Shown: positions 50,900 through 61,889 of the stretch, piece after piece
Layout: each line of letters starts with the position of its first letter
Position numbering within the stretch: position 1 is the stretch's first letter
DNA from: Angiostrongylus vasorum
Lineage: Eukaryota; Nematoda; Chromadorea; Rhabditida; Metastrongylidae
NCBI GenBank assembly: GCA_018806985.1
Contig: JADANN010000040.1
Coordinates: forward strand, 284,501-348,500
Reading direction: 5' to 3'
Length of the DNA stretch: 64,000 nucleotides
Position numbers and translations under genes: made by a program
Notes under the pieces: generated by a model
The model's input: only the letters and a program-made list of their open reading frames with translations
What the model was told of the DNA's origin: nothing
The model's database searches: none

Positions 50900-51370
50900 T
50901 CTCTTTGTGCAAACATTACAGCGATGCTACAAAATTTATTATCGCGGAATAGTCGCCGTATCCGCGGTTTTGCCTTCTTCAGAACCTGCAGAAATCAAAT
51001 TGATATGCATTCTACTCAACCAAACACTTCCATAACCTTAGCAGATAAGACTTAACTCGCAAACTTTTGTTTGGATAATAAACAGCTTCTTTTAAGCACC
51101 CACCGCTTTGTTCGTTGTTGGCCTTCAAGTTTATTGGTGGAGACCAGCCGCACGGAGTGTTATATGGGCTAGGAATGTGCCTGGCTGAAGTCAGACAGCC
51201 AACCTAAGGAATGGCGCTAGGCCATGCATTGTCATAATGCACTCCTGCGTGCGGTTTACCATTAGTTTTCTGGAATAAATCCAGAACGCTTCAAGAGTTT
51301 TTCCGCGTTGATGATTTGGATTACTCTACGAGGATAGTGATTTTACTTCAAAATCTTCCTTACATGGTAA
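50900..51370 (-). mobile_element. Penelope-like 3' end fragment
   Basis: The complement carries a decayed endonuclease tail (GKTLEAFWIYSRK) and the same 3' region as 61.4-61.8 kb, including AATAAACAGC near 51,078-51,087 and a worn hammerhead-like core at 50951-50984. It lies between RTE LINE fragments. Confidence 0.65.
50951..50984 (-). ncRNA. Degenerate hammerhead-like core
   Basis: CTGAAGA is kept, but GAAAC has become GATAC, so cleavage is unlikely. It lies in a Penelope-like 3' fragment. Confidence 0.3.
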
Positions 51371-51399
51371 TATCTACACTAAATGGAAGGGAAACATAT

Positions 51400-51860
51400 G
51401 GGGAGCGGTGAGGTGTCGCCTTCAACAAATAAGCTCCACGTCCACTCTGGGAGAGCCTGGCAAGCCACTCGTGAGCATACCTAGCCTCCACGTTCAGAGC
51501 CCAGCAAGTTATACGTGGGTATCAAAAAAGCTAAAAACAGTAAAAGAAACGGGCCTCATTGCCCTGTCCCCGAAAGAGCCCACAATTCGGCAGCGTTGGA
51601 CGAGTAGGGAAAGGCTGCTAAAATCTCAGGGCCAATGGAAGCTCCCTGGATCACCAAGAACGTTAGATGACGATCTGTACCTACAATGCACGTACCTTTG
51701 TATCCAAGTCCTCGATAGAAGACTCGCTCATGCAAGGATAAGGTACGACGTCATCAGCCTGGCCGTCATGAGACGATGCGACCCATTCAGCGCCTTCTGT
51801 GACACCGGAGAAGAAAACGAAGTTCCACAACCACAACAAACAGCGAGTTCCTTAGTTTAT
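51400..51860 (+). mobile_element. RTE-type LINE fragment, 5' end
   Basis: The open stretch 51408-51863 resembles the N-terminal start of the RTE protein found inverted at 53,567-53,250: a shared proline/serine leader, SKLYV/ASYTWV, and YDVI followed by an endonuclease-like segment. It ends near the inverted 5' part of another copy. Confidence 0.5.
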
Positions 51861-51899
51861 TAGTCGGCTGTTAGGAAGATTCTGTTATCGATAACATTG

Positions 51900-53575
51900 A
51901 AGCGGTATACTACTACTATCTTGCTAGTCTACTACTGAGCATAGACTTTGCATCCGGCCAGCTGACGTGTGAATAGCCGAGCCAGTGTCTCTTATTCTCT
52001 CCGGACCTGGCGTTCTTCGACTTTTTTATTTAGCAAAAGAGCAGCATGTCGGATTTAGGAAGAAAGAACCAGTGGCAAGGGCAGGAGGACGTGGCAATTG
52101 AAGAGATCCGAGTAGTAACCGTGAATAATTTTCGCCATCACCTTTCTGGACGCTGTAACTGCCCGCCTGGGCGTCGGAGTGCAATCATCGTGGTTTTGTA
52201 ATTGGCGAAGCTTCGGTGGACTTTGCGAATGCTTTTCACAGCCTCTGCAGCTTCGACCATGACTGTTGCTATTCCCTCTTTAATATCTTTGATTGCCTGT
52301 CTGCATTGTTTTACAAGTTCGGACGTGAGTTGGCGATTGCTTGCAGCTGTTGCGAATCCACGCTGGAGTATCGGCTCATTTATGAGACAGACGTCTCTAG
52401 GTGACTTTCGAAATCTCAGCTTTCATAGCGCTAACGTGAAGGTGTTGAATGAGCCGATCTTATTCCTCGTCGATATCATCGAGTGCGGAAACTTCCCAAC
52501 AGTCGCCTAAAGGACTAAAGAAATCCCTGTTTGTGGTGGTCGTGGAACTTCGGTTTTTGAATTCAGCGGCTTTTTTCTCCTTTCCGCGAGAAATAGAATC
52601 TTGCACGAAAGAGACGGTCGTCTGATCCTGTGTAGAATTTTTGGGATAACAGCGACATCGGTAAGGCAAAACCTATTTACTATTATGTGGTCTATTTCGT
52701 TGTGGTACTCTTCACTTGTTTCGTTGTAGTACTGTTCACTGGGAGACTCCCACGTGCAGCGTTGAGGGTGGGGCTTCTGGAATTGATAGTTACCATAGCT
52801 GGTTCTTGGTCGCCATGATAAACTCAGATAGCCGCTCACCCTGTTCGTTCCATTCTAATCCGTGGGTTACAGTGTAACGTTCTTCTGAGTGCACTCTTAG
52901 AGTTAAATTCTTCAATGGTATGCTTAAAAAAATTTGTAGTTTTTTCTGCGCAACTTCTTAAAGTCCATTTCGGACGTTTCGAACACGTGTTCGTTGTAGC
53001 TTGATGTCAGGGCGTAGTCGACGATGAATGTTAATGTGGGTGTTGATCCACATCTCCTCAATCGTAAACAAACGATTCAGGTTGTTGGTTGTTCGAATGA
53101 ATCGATGTTTGCGGAAAAACTCGTATTGACCGAACGTCGAAACGGCCCACTTCTATCCCGTCGCACATTCCGAGAAACAGTTCTTCACCGGTGTCATATA
53201 TGGCGTTGAACGGGTAGCGTCATCTCTTCTCCGCCAGTCCGATGAAATCTTACCTTATCTTGCTTGCTTGCACGATCAGGTTTTCTATCAAAGACTCAGA
53301 TGCAAGAGTGCGTGCATTGTAGGTGCAGATCGACACCTTAGTGTATTGTGAATTAGGAAGCTTAGAATGTCTCTGATACTTTAGCAGCATTTCTGTACTC
53401 GTCCTACCTAAGGATGCCGAATCGGCGCTCCTTCGGAGTGAAGGGAATGAGGCCCTTTTTTTTACTTGTTTAGCATTTTTGATACCCACGTATAGCTTGC
53501 TGGGCTCTGGACGTGGGGTGCTGGGTATACTCACGGGTAGTTTGCCATTCTCTGCCAGAGTAGACACGGAGTTTA
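51900..53575 (-). mobile_element. RTE-type LINE fragment, endonuclease to start of RT
   Basis: On the complement: SICTYNARTLASE (endonuclease start), NIDSFEQPTTRI, NSQFQKPHPQR..TWESP-like, NEIDHIIVNRFCLTDVAVIP, then by frameshift VMVEAAEAVKSIRK and ETLARLFTRQLAGCK near 51,940. Many stops. About 150 residues are missing between this and the 49.9-50.9 kb fragment, so the two may be parts of one broken copy. Confidence 0.75.
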
Positions 53576-53699
53576 TTTGTTAGAGGAGACTCCCAACCAT
53601 CTCCCATGTAACTCCTTGTCACTCTACTGCAAGATTTTGTTGAATTGACGCGTAGAATACAATCCATGTAAATGAGCACACACCAATGCCCGCATGGAT

Positions 53700-55400
53700 G
53701 AATACGTCCCCGCAAATGCAGAAGGTATGTGCCAAATCGACGCAGCGAAAACAGAGGCTTCATTCCCCTAACCCAAATGCGTCTCAGGGAGCAGAGGCGG
53801 CTTTTGGTCCACTATCAACCTCCTATCGGTCACCTGGGGACGCGCCACCTTGCCTTGCAGTTAATCGACTTGAGATCGCTCCATGAGAGAGATCCGAGGG
53901 AGAGAAGAACCAGTTTGGAAAATTGTCGACGGGTCTTGTACAATTATAATGCTTCGGTGTTGGCCCTGATGAAGGAGGATGTGATCACCAAAACTTCCAG
54001 CCACGACATGGAATTGCTAATGGGCACCTTCTACACAAACCTTTTCCGTCCCACAATCCCTTTAGCATGGCTTAAAGTCCTCACTGGAGAACAATCACCT
54101 CCAATTCTTCTATCGGAGGTTCGTGTTGCTATAGAAAGCATGAAAAGCCATAGCTTCAGGACCCGACAATATCGTCGCTGACTTCCTTATAGCTAAATGC
54201 AACAATTTACAGTTTTCGCAAGCAAAGTCCACATGATATTCCTACCTTCAAAAAGGAAAAAAGTGTCAGACCAGTGAAGGACGTCGCGTACGGCCATCTT
54301 TCCCAAGAAAGGTGAGCAGAGGGAACTTCGTAACTATCTTCCAGTGTGCTTGTTGAGTGTGCTCCACATTCTTCACGAGGGTTATCCTGTTGCTCATATG
54401 AAGGATGTGAGATGGCGCGTAACCATTTCCGTAAACGGGATTTAAACAAGAATTCCGCCGCATGGACCTCATCCAAACGATGTCCGGTTCTATTGAAGTT
54501 TGTCAGGAATACCACTTGCTCCTACTCTCAACTTTTGTCTAATATGGAAAAGCGTTTGACAGTGTTGAGACGGATGCAATTCTATCAGTGCTTTTCGACC
54601 AAGAAGTGGACCCGTCCTACATAAGAACTCCGTCTGACTGTTATAGGAACTGCACTACGAAAATGTAACTCTTCCATAGACCTCTTATTATACCCATAGG
54701 GAAAACGGGCTCGACAGGGTAGCACAATATCGCCAAACCTGTTTAGTGCTGCATTGCAATATACATATTTGTGGAAATTCCTATCAAACCTTCATTTCGA
54801 CGATGGCAGTGTCATTTTTTGAAGAAGTACCATCCGAGCAGACACGATGATCGAAGGAAAACCAAGTTTATAAAAGACTTATGATACCAAAGAGATCAGA
54901 TCAAACTAGATAGTTCTCTGATTACAGAGGTTACATATGCAGTGGGCGTCAAATAAGCATGGAGAAGAGCGTGAAGAAATAGACAGAAGAAGGAGAGCAG
55001 CTTGTGCTGCATTCGGGTCTCTCAAGGAAGCCATCGAACAACTGAAGGACCTTAAAATCTGCGCTCACCTTTTCGATTCAACGGTCCCAGCGCTCTGTTA
55101 TGCTGCAGAGACGTGGGCTGATACTTCAACCACGTCAAGAATACTACGCATTACTCACAGAGCGCTTGAATGATGTCTTCTGAAACATAGCCCTGCATAC
55201 TCAATATCTAACCCGTTTGCGAAGGTTCAATCTTCGTAATCTGTCTCATTTTCGAGACTCAGAAGAACACATATTCATAGCGAAACATTGATGGAACGGT
55301 CATATAATGAGAAGAAAAGATTACAGACGGACAAAAAAAGAACTGTAGAATGGACTACATGACGATGCGGACCTTACCACGTACACGTTAGATGAACGTG
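53700..55400 (+). mobile_element. Second RTE-type LINE, reverse transcriptase region, decayed
   Basis: Across frames: ILLSEVRVAIESMKSHS, LRNYLPVCLLSVLH, IEVCQEYHLLLLSTF, YGKAFDSVETDAILS, VDPSYIRT, FHRPLIIPIGK, ALCYAAETWAD and, weakly, KH.WNGHIMRR. It belongs to a different subfamily from the minus-strand fragments (YAAETWAD against YASETLSL). Confidence 0.7.
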
Positions 55401-55429
55401 CTCGTAAGTAAAATCTTCCAGCTGTATTT

Positions 55430-55610
55430 GCAGCTACAATTTTTCTACAGATCACGGTAAGAGACTTGCACCCACCACCATGCTGGAATTAAACCACCAC
55501 TATGGAAGACGATTGCGAGGGAAAGAAACGAATGGCATATATGTTGGTATCCACAAAACCCGTGATGCGGACCGTCCAAACATCCAACCAACTAAGTAAT
55601 TGGAAGATCC
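55430..55610 (-). repeat. Repeat family 4, partial
   Basis: Same segment as the 26.5 kb copy (ACAGATCACGGTAAGAGACT, GTTGGTATCCACAAAACCCG, GACCGTCCAAACATCCAA). Confidence 0.6.
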
Positions 55611-56392
55611 AGATAGCACTGGAATCGGCTAGTCAGATCTGCTGTAGTTTATTCTAATCTCTTTTGACATTCTTCATTGAATGAATAGCAAATTTAAAAG
55701 CAGAAGTGCTTCTGGAATAATTAGCTGTCATAAATGATTTATATCGTTGAGGTCAAGTTGATCATTCTATGTGATTCCGTGGATCTCGCTACTTTTTTTA
55801 TGTTATTGTAGTGTCAAAATAGCAATGCCCAAAAAAACGGCCTTCAATCTCGCACTTCTGATGGTCTGGTATTGGAATGAAGGCGAAGAAAATTCAAATC
55901 AGACTTTGGTCCAAATCTGTCCTGGCCCAATTCGAAGCGCCAGTTCTTCAATTGTATTGACTTTCATGCCCAGGCTGGTGTTGCTGGAAGTGTGGAATGG
56001 AGGTATCCATTTTCGCCACTTTTGCATGTTAGAAAGAACAGTTCTCCACTACAACAAGTGTCAACAAGTGCTTTTAGTGTCTACTCTATTTCCATTTCGC
56101 GAAGTCTAATTACGTATATTTGACTTCACGGCTTGCATCATTGGTTTCTAAGTTTACTGTTCATTGTTTTTGTCGTTTTTCTTTTACGAGAAATGGCCTC
56201 GTATGGCTTGACTGGCTATGCCATAGGAGCAGCATGTACTTGCGTCTAGCACAGGTTTTCTTAGAGAAACCGTGGCACTCATTTACTTTACCTGATGGGA
56301 AAGAGGAGTTAGAAAACAGAAGAATTAACCTCAGACTTGGCCAAATGAATATCTGGGTTGTACAATAATTTTTGGTGGTTCAGCGATAAATT

Positions 56393-56578
56393 ATGTCAGT
56401 GTTTTTTACAGTTCCAGATAAGTCCGTTGTCAATTTGCAGCCTCTAGAACGATGCCGCGCCTGGTTAGTTTGGAGGTCAGGAATGAGAACTCTGACTAAT
56501 GCGCTACACTGGTCCCATTATTACATGTTTCGACAACGTCCAGAAATAATTGCCAAGAAGTTTGCTTCTAAAGAATAA
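56393..56578 (+). CDS. Small open frame or terminal exon, unassigned
   Basis: The frame contains VPDKSVVNLQPLERC, then a tryptophan-rich stretch and a basic end (AKKFASKE) before TAA. A TTTTTTACAG acceptor falls just inside it, so it may be a last exon rather than an independent 61-residue protein. The frame upstream at 56120-56368 (WHSFTLPDGKEELENRR) also looks coding, but I found no donor in the needed phase. No family recognised. Confidence 0.25.
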   Translation: MSVFFTVPDKSVVNLQPLERCRAWLVWRSGMRTLTNALHWSHYYMFRQRPEIIAKKFASKE

Positions 56579-56924
56579 GCTGACTCATTTTAAAACGGTT
56601 GTATTATTACTGAAACGAACTCCAGTTGAACAAAACGTCGTTTTCACATGAGCACTGCGAATGGTGCTAATTTCCAGATTCTCTCATCAAATTTGATTTC
56701 CATGGTCCTCTTGAGACCACAAATCCGTCAATAAACTATACCCACACATTTTTTCTCGCCTAATCCAATGTATAATCGCAGTTTAAAGTGTTGCGTGTGT
56801 TCGTCGTAAATGAATGATTCTGAAATGTGGCGGCCTAAAAGTTCAAAACAATGCACAATCAAATAAATGTTGGACAGCGAGCGTTAGGCCAAGCAGAAAG
56901 TATCTCACTTTTTTTGAGTTATTA

Positions 56925-57490
56925 TTTACTGCCTACTGTTTTTAATTTCAGGGTATATTGCGAAATATAGGTTCAATGATGCTGAGATATTTGCAAAACT
57001 CCGGGTCGTAGGTGTCTGTAATGGGGAACGAACGCGTTATTACCCTCTTCGGGGGCTAACGCGTTCACCACCACACCATGCACGTCCTTCGTTTCGCTTG
57101 TCTCTCAGCTGGTTCTATCGATCAACGCCATCAACAAACACCCGCCAACGGGACTGACCTGCGGTCCGGAGTTTTGCGTAAATCTCAGCATCGCTGTGGA
57201 GCACGAACGCGCTACTACCTTTTCCATGTGAATTTGTGATTATAACTACAGCTTCAGCTTAACTGGGTTCGTTGCCGATTTGGACTCCCCCAGATCAATC
57301 CTGCTGAAGGGTGATTGCTGACGGCAGAGATCGATAGAACTAGCTGAGAGACAGGCAAAACAAAGAACCCCCCATGATGTGGTGGTGAACGCGTTAGCCC
57401 CCGGAAAGGATGATAGCGCGTTCGTTCCTCACGGAAGACACCAGCGGTCAGGAGTTTTGTAAATATCTCAGCATCATTGAAGTTATCTCA
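56925..57490. repeat. Foldback SINE family 3, two arms
   Basis: The + arm 56,925-57,190 (GATGCTGAGATATTTGCAAA..CACCACACCATGC) and the - arm 57,235-57,490 (ATGTGGTGGTGAACGCGTT..AAATATCTCAGCATCATTG) form an inverted pair. Confidence 0.8.
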
Positions 57491-58151
57491 CTTATAATAA
57501 AAACCTCATCGTGCATGTATAACGCCAACGATTTCATCTAAAAGGCGCTCTACATGAACAGAAAAAAAGAAACACTTGAGAAAAAATATAAACCGTTTTA
57601 CCATGATTGAGGTAATTGAAAAACATCAGCAATAGGTAGCCTATTTATTTCGCCATATACGAGTAATCCATGTTGAGAAGGAGTAAAACATCAGCCTCTT
57701 GAAAATTTTCTAAGACTAAACCCATGCAAGGAGGAATTGCTGCCATTCTGGATCAGGGCTAGCCGTGAAATGAAAATCTTCATTTCTATCTGAAAGGGTT
57801 TGCGAGTTCCTATATTGGGAGCCACAAAACATAGGGAGAACGACCACGTCAGGGTTACAACGAAGGAATAATGAGCTTAATTATCGATGAATTAGTTTCG
57901 AAGCGCTAAAAAAAGAGTGTTATTTGAACAGCAATATGTCAGCTTCAATGCACCGCAAATCGCGGTTTTCCGTAAACACATCTCACGACCCGCTGCTCTC
58001 CTGCATGAAGCTAATTGTAGGGTTATAAACTTCATTCTAATTTTGAAAGATTGGCAAGTTTCTTTATTGACGATATGGTGGACTTGGAACGGCTCGCTTA
58101 AAGCTGAGGGGAACAAAGGACTCACTTAAGCGGTTCCCCTATCGGCTTCAG

Positions 58152-58458
58152 TAAACAGCAGGCCGGATGTCCCGTATACAATGTCCACTTCATGACATCA
58201 AAAATGTTTCCTGATCATTTTCTTATTATCACCCTAAGTGAGTGCAAGAAAGCAAACAATTTATTACTCATTCATCTTCAAGAAACTTTGTCGGCTCGTA
58301 TAAACTCCGACCACTACACGCAGCCATTTTTACCACTAAACTTAAGGAAAAGCTCAGCTTCAGCATTCTGCTCGTTGAAGTTTGTCCAGCTTGAGGGCAC
58401 ATTTTACGCTGCGTATGATCAGCTACTAGAATATTCATCGGGTTTCCCAGTTCGTTAA
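58152..58458 (+). CDS. Two exon-like segments, unassigned
   Basis: 58152-58237 follows a GGCTTCAG acceptor, is open for 28 codons (KQQAGCPVYNVHFMTSK onward) and ends CTAA|GTGAGT in phase 1. The second segment begins at 58358 or 58364 after a CAG acceptor, fits that phase and runs SAFCSLKFVQLEGTFYAAYD to a TAA at 58456-58458. The composition looks coding, but I recognise no family and find no convincing upstream exon. A short ATG-initiated segment at 57936-57971 ending at GTAAAC might be a first exon, but it does not join in phase. Confidence 0.3.
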
Positions 58459-59508
58459 TAGTTTTTTTTTCTGCAAGTGCGATTAACGCCAAATATGTTT
58501 GTGCTCAATGTAAAGATGAAAGATACTTCATCATCACAAGGCAACCAAGAAAGTAACCGAAATGAGTAACTGGCACTGAACATTTGATACACATTGCTTA
58601 GAAAAGGCGGTACTGAAATGATACGTCTGTCAACAGCAGCTTTTAAGAAGCTCAGAAATATGTGATAAATGTAGCCCTGTTTATCATAGAGAATATCTCT
58701 GCAGTGAATGGAGTAGTCTCTCTACTTTCACAGCCCCAGAGTCATAGCACGTTTGCTGTGTCGGCGGATTGTAATAATATTTGATGTGGACCATCAGCAG
58801 GCATAGAAGTGGATACGTATTGAACGCAGCTAGCTGCAACTTGGTACCAATCACGACATCCTTTTTGTTCCAGATCACCAGCTAGAACCTTTTTCCTTAT
58901 TCGCTTTATTAGCGAGAACACCAAAGCCAAAAATTTCCCAGTACTACAAGATTTTTTGGAAACTCTAACTCTAGGCGATTTTCTCCTCTTCAGTTGTATC
59001 GAAGATTTTCTGCTGTTAGGATTTTCCAGACGAGGTTTCTATTATGGTAATTGTAGGCGAGTTTTTAGGGTTCTTTCTAGTAATAACAGTGGCGGTAATT
59101 TCGCTAAGTCTGTTGAGAACAAAGTTGCATAATTTGCCCTTGGATTTAGTTGTTTCCATCGTTTAACATAAGTGGGAGTGAATGTTAGTTCCTTCTCCTA
59201 ATGTTGCTTCAATTACATGAAAGAGTGATTTCATCCGTTTTCATGTGCAATATAATCGAGTTTCCATCCATCTGATTCGTTAACCTTCCTCATTCCAAAC
59301 ATTTTAACTCTGAATGAATGAGTTTTAAACCTAACGGTAATACTACTTCAGCCGAAAATCCTGCTTTTATAGTTAATGATGATCCATAATTGTCTTGGTT
59401 TTGGTTATCGTCATAACTTTGTCGTGGTGATACCGCAGTTTCTGTTCCGGCAAATGTATGGATATTTGACCTTACTAGATCGATATTTAAATAACTTTAC
59501 TAAATCGA

Positions 59509-59850
59509 AGGGACGGATAGCACAGTGGTAGTGATGTTCCGCTCCGGGCCAACCAAGCCTCTCGTCTCTCCGGTGTCGAGAAATAGGTACCGGACTTCTC
59601 TGGGGGAAAAAAAATCACTATCTACAATCCAATTGGGAGCGCTCCTGCCATACTATCTCAGGACTCTACGGAGAATTTCTCGACCAGCATTCTACGACGT
59701 TCAAGATGAAATGGAAGTCCTCAAGCAGCAACCGAAGCCACGCAAGTTGCAATATCATCGTGGACAGTGAATGCGAGGAAACGACTCGAATGTAGTATGT
59801 GCTGGGATTCGCACAGTAGACGTGAACGAATAAAATGAATTAAAATAAAA
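59509..59850 (+). repeat. SINE family 2 copy with target-site duplication
   Basis: GATAGCACAGTGGTAGTGAT head, GTCGAGAAATAGGTACCGGA and a 3' tail of AAATGAATTAAAATAAAA. TAAATCGA flanks it at 59501-59508 and 59851-59858, the likely duplication. The site is upstream of the first exon of the 59.9-60.6 kb model. Confidence 0.8.
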
Positions 59851-59873
59851 TAAATCGATATTTTTTTTTGGAG

Positions 59874-60622
59874 ACGATCTGTTGATGAGTTACTGGTGAA
59901 TGAACGATTGGCTCTCTTATTGAGTAAAACATTTGCAGCTCCCGGTGATTGACTCTTTATGTCGAGAACTTAAGCTCGCCTTTTTCAAGGTATGGAGAAT
60001 TGATTCCCCAGATTAATTGACGTGAAAGAGCAGAGTGTTTCACATTTATGATTCCTTAGTCATCATTCTCCAGATTTTTTACTCGTGCAGTGTTTTGTCA
60101 TCGCGCTGTTAACTATGTTAGCCACTATGGGCTTTTATCTTCGATATCGATTGTATTTCTGCTGTTTTAGCGAATGTGAGTCCCACAAATAAATTTATAA
60201 TCCATGTTTGTTTCATACTCTGCATTGTACTCCATCGGAAATGGTCTGTATTGATGTGATTCTCCATTGTAGCATGGAATCAGTTGTCTCATCACATCCA
60301 GTCTATATCCGTGTATTAATATTACTTTTTGCAGCAATATGGTACATTCGTTTCACTTGTAGGCACAATTCATCAATTCCTGTAAATGTTATGTACCAGC
60401 CGAAGATTAGTTGATAGTTCACTATAGTGATCTCTTTTCTGATGTGTTCGTTCATCTATTTGGTTTCTTAGCATGGCTTTTTCCGTGGTTTAAAGGACAA
60501 AGCGTCCGGAGTTGACAACTCTTTTTTTTTAGGATGTATCAAAAATTACCAAAAAACTACGCGAGAGAATGGATTCATATCTGGAACATATAGTGACTTG
60601 GGAGAGTATACGGAAGCACTAA
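59874..60622 (+). CDS. 3' exons of an unrecognised single-pass membrane protein
   Basis: Five short exons keep phase: 59874-59895, 59939-59989, 60091-60175, 60273-60310, 60533-60622. Acceptors are mostly good (TTTGCAG, CGTGCAG, TTGTAG, a T-run then TAG) and donors fit (GTGAAT, GTATGG, GTGAGT, GTGTAT). Translation gives RSVDELL, then LPVIDSLCRELKLAFFK, a hydrophobic segment beginning CFVIALLTMLATM, and a charged helical tail (KITKKLRERMDSYLEH) ending at TAA. A poly(A)-like AATAAA at 60189 lies inside the following intron in this model. I cannot name the family, and upstream exons are not settled. The 22-base first exon is the weakest part. Confidence 0.45.
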
Positions 60623-60629
60623 ACCGTTC

Positions 60630-61390
60630 TTCCTTCCCCCAAACAAGTTCGGTGCCAACTTGCCAACACCTAGGCCATGGGAGGCTTGGTTATCATAGGG
60701 TGTACGATTGAGCCAAGAACCAAGACTATATTGCAAGGAACATATAACCATTGCACTGCATTCGATGTCACTGATCTATCCCTTGATAATTGCCGGTTCT
60801 CCCATATTCCTTGTACCGGCGGCTGCCGTTATCATAAAATGTATCGCTGAGTAATGCTCACAAAATTCTGCAATAGTATTTTTTGTTGTAGCAACTTTCC
60901 CGTCATGCTTGAATGAATTGTCAAAAAGTGATTGCACAGTTTTTTCCATATCCTAGAGGCTACTACTTTTCACATCAACTGATCTGTAAAATATTTGGTT
61001 GGTGAATTTCTTGGAAATGCGATATAAGAGCATATTGCCTTTTCGTGCGATATTCCCTAGTGTTTTATATCACATTCTGCCTTACCCAAAAAGCGCCAAC
61101 ATGTGACTGATTTTGAGAAACGCGTTTATTTGGTTTGTGTGCTAAGTGGGGGGAACTTGCCAAAAGTTCATGCATTTGCATATTTGTCATCTGAACCCCG
61201 CTATTCGGATAGGTGGTATGTTTGTCGTGGATGCAACAGAGTCTTTGTCACAGCTGGGCTCCAGTCGTACTCCTCTAAGGCTTTCCTTGCTTTCTTTTCG
61301 GTTCAATTGTTCAATTTCTTGCAATAGAAAGAGTTTTTTGCTTGAATTCCTTTCGCGTTATTTTTTCTTCAACAAGCAGACACGAGGTTT
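60630..61390. other. Intergenic, nothing identified
   Basis: Contains overlapping frames at 61103-61394 with no recognisable motif, ending at the Penelope-like inverted 3' end. Confidence 0.45.
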
Positions 61391-61880
61391 ATAGAATTTA
61401 TTACGATACAATAGCTGACGTTTCGGTGGTTTCGCCTTCTTCGGAGTCTGGAAAGGTCAAATTGAGGTGCGATCTACTCAACCAAACACTTTTTCATTAC
61501 CCTAGCAGATAAAGCTTGACAAATAAATTTCCATTCGCTTAATAAACAGCTTCATTTGAACATCCACCGTGTATTCGTTGCAAGTATTCCATTTAGTTCG
61601 TGGATAGCAACACACAGAGTAATACATGGGCGAGGACTATGCCTGTGTCAGGTCAATGAAGCAGCTTGAGGTATGGCGCTAGGACACGCTTTACGACAAG
61701 ACACTCCTGTTTGCGGTTCATTTTTGGATTTTTGGAATTAATCCAAAATGCTTCAAGAGTTTTACGCGCCGATGTTTTGGATTGCTGCGTGAGAATAGTG
61801 ACTTCTACTTCAAAATCTTTAAGTTTTTCACCACCGCAACCCATTTCTAAAGAAAACCTTGCTTACGATCGCATGCAGCC
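61390..61880 (-). mobile_element. Penelope-like 3' end, inverted, head-to-head with the next copy
   Basis: On the complement, 61844 to 61653 encodes the endonuclease tail (TLEAFWINSKNPKMNRKQEC). It continues through the AATAAACAGC-type 3' region at 61,540-61,590 and a hammerhead-like core at 61447-61414. It abuts the + strand copy that starts at about 61,890. Partial inverted copies beside a main copy are known for Penelope-like elements. Confidence 0.75.
61414..61447 (-). ncRNA. Hammerhead ribozyme-like core in Penelope-like 3' end
   Basis: GAAACGTCAGC is kept, but the other half reads CCGAAGA. It lies about 206 bases after the endonuclease stop of the inverted copy. Confidence 0.4.
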
Positions 61881-61889
61881 TGCATGTGC

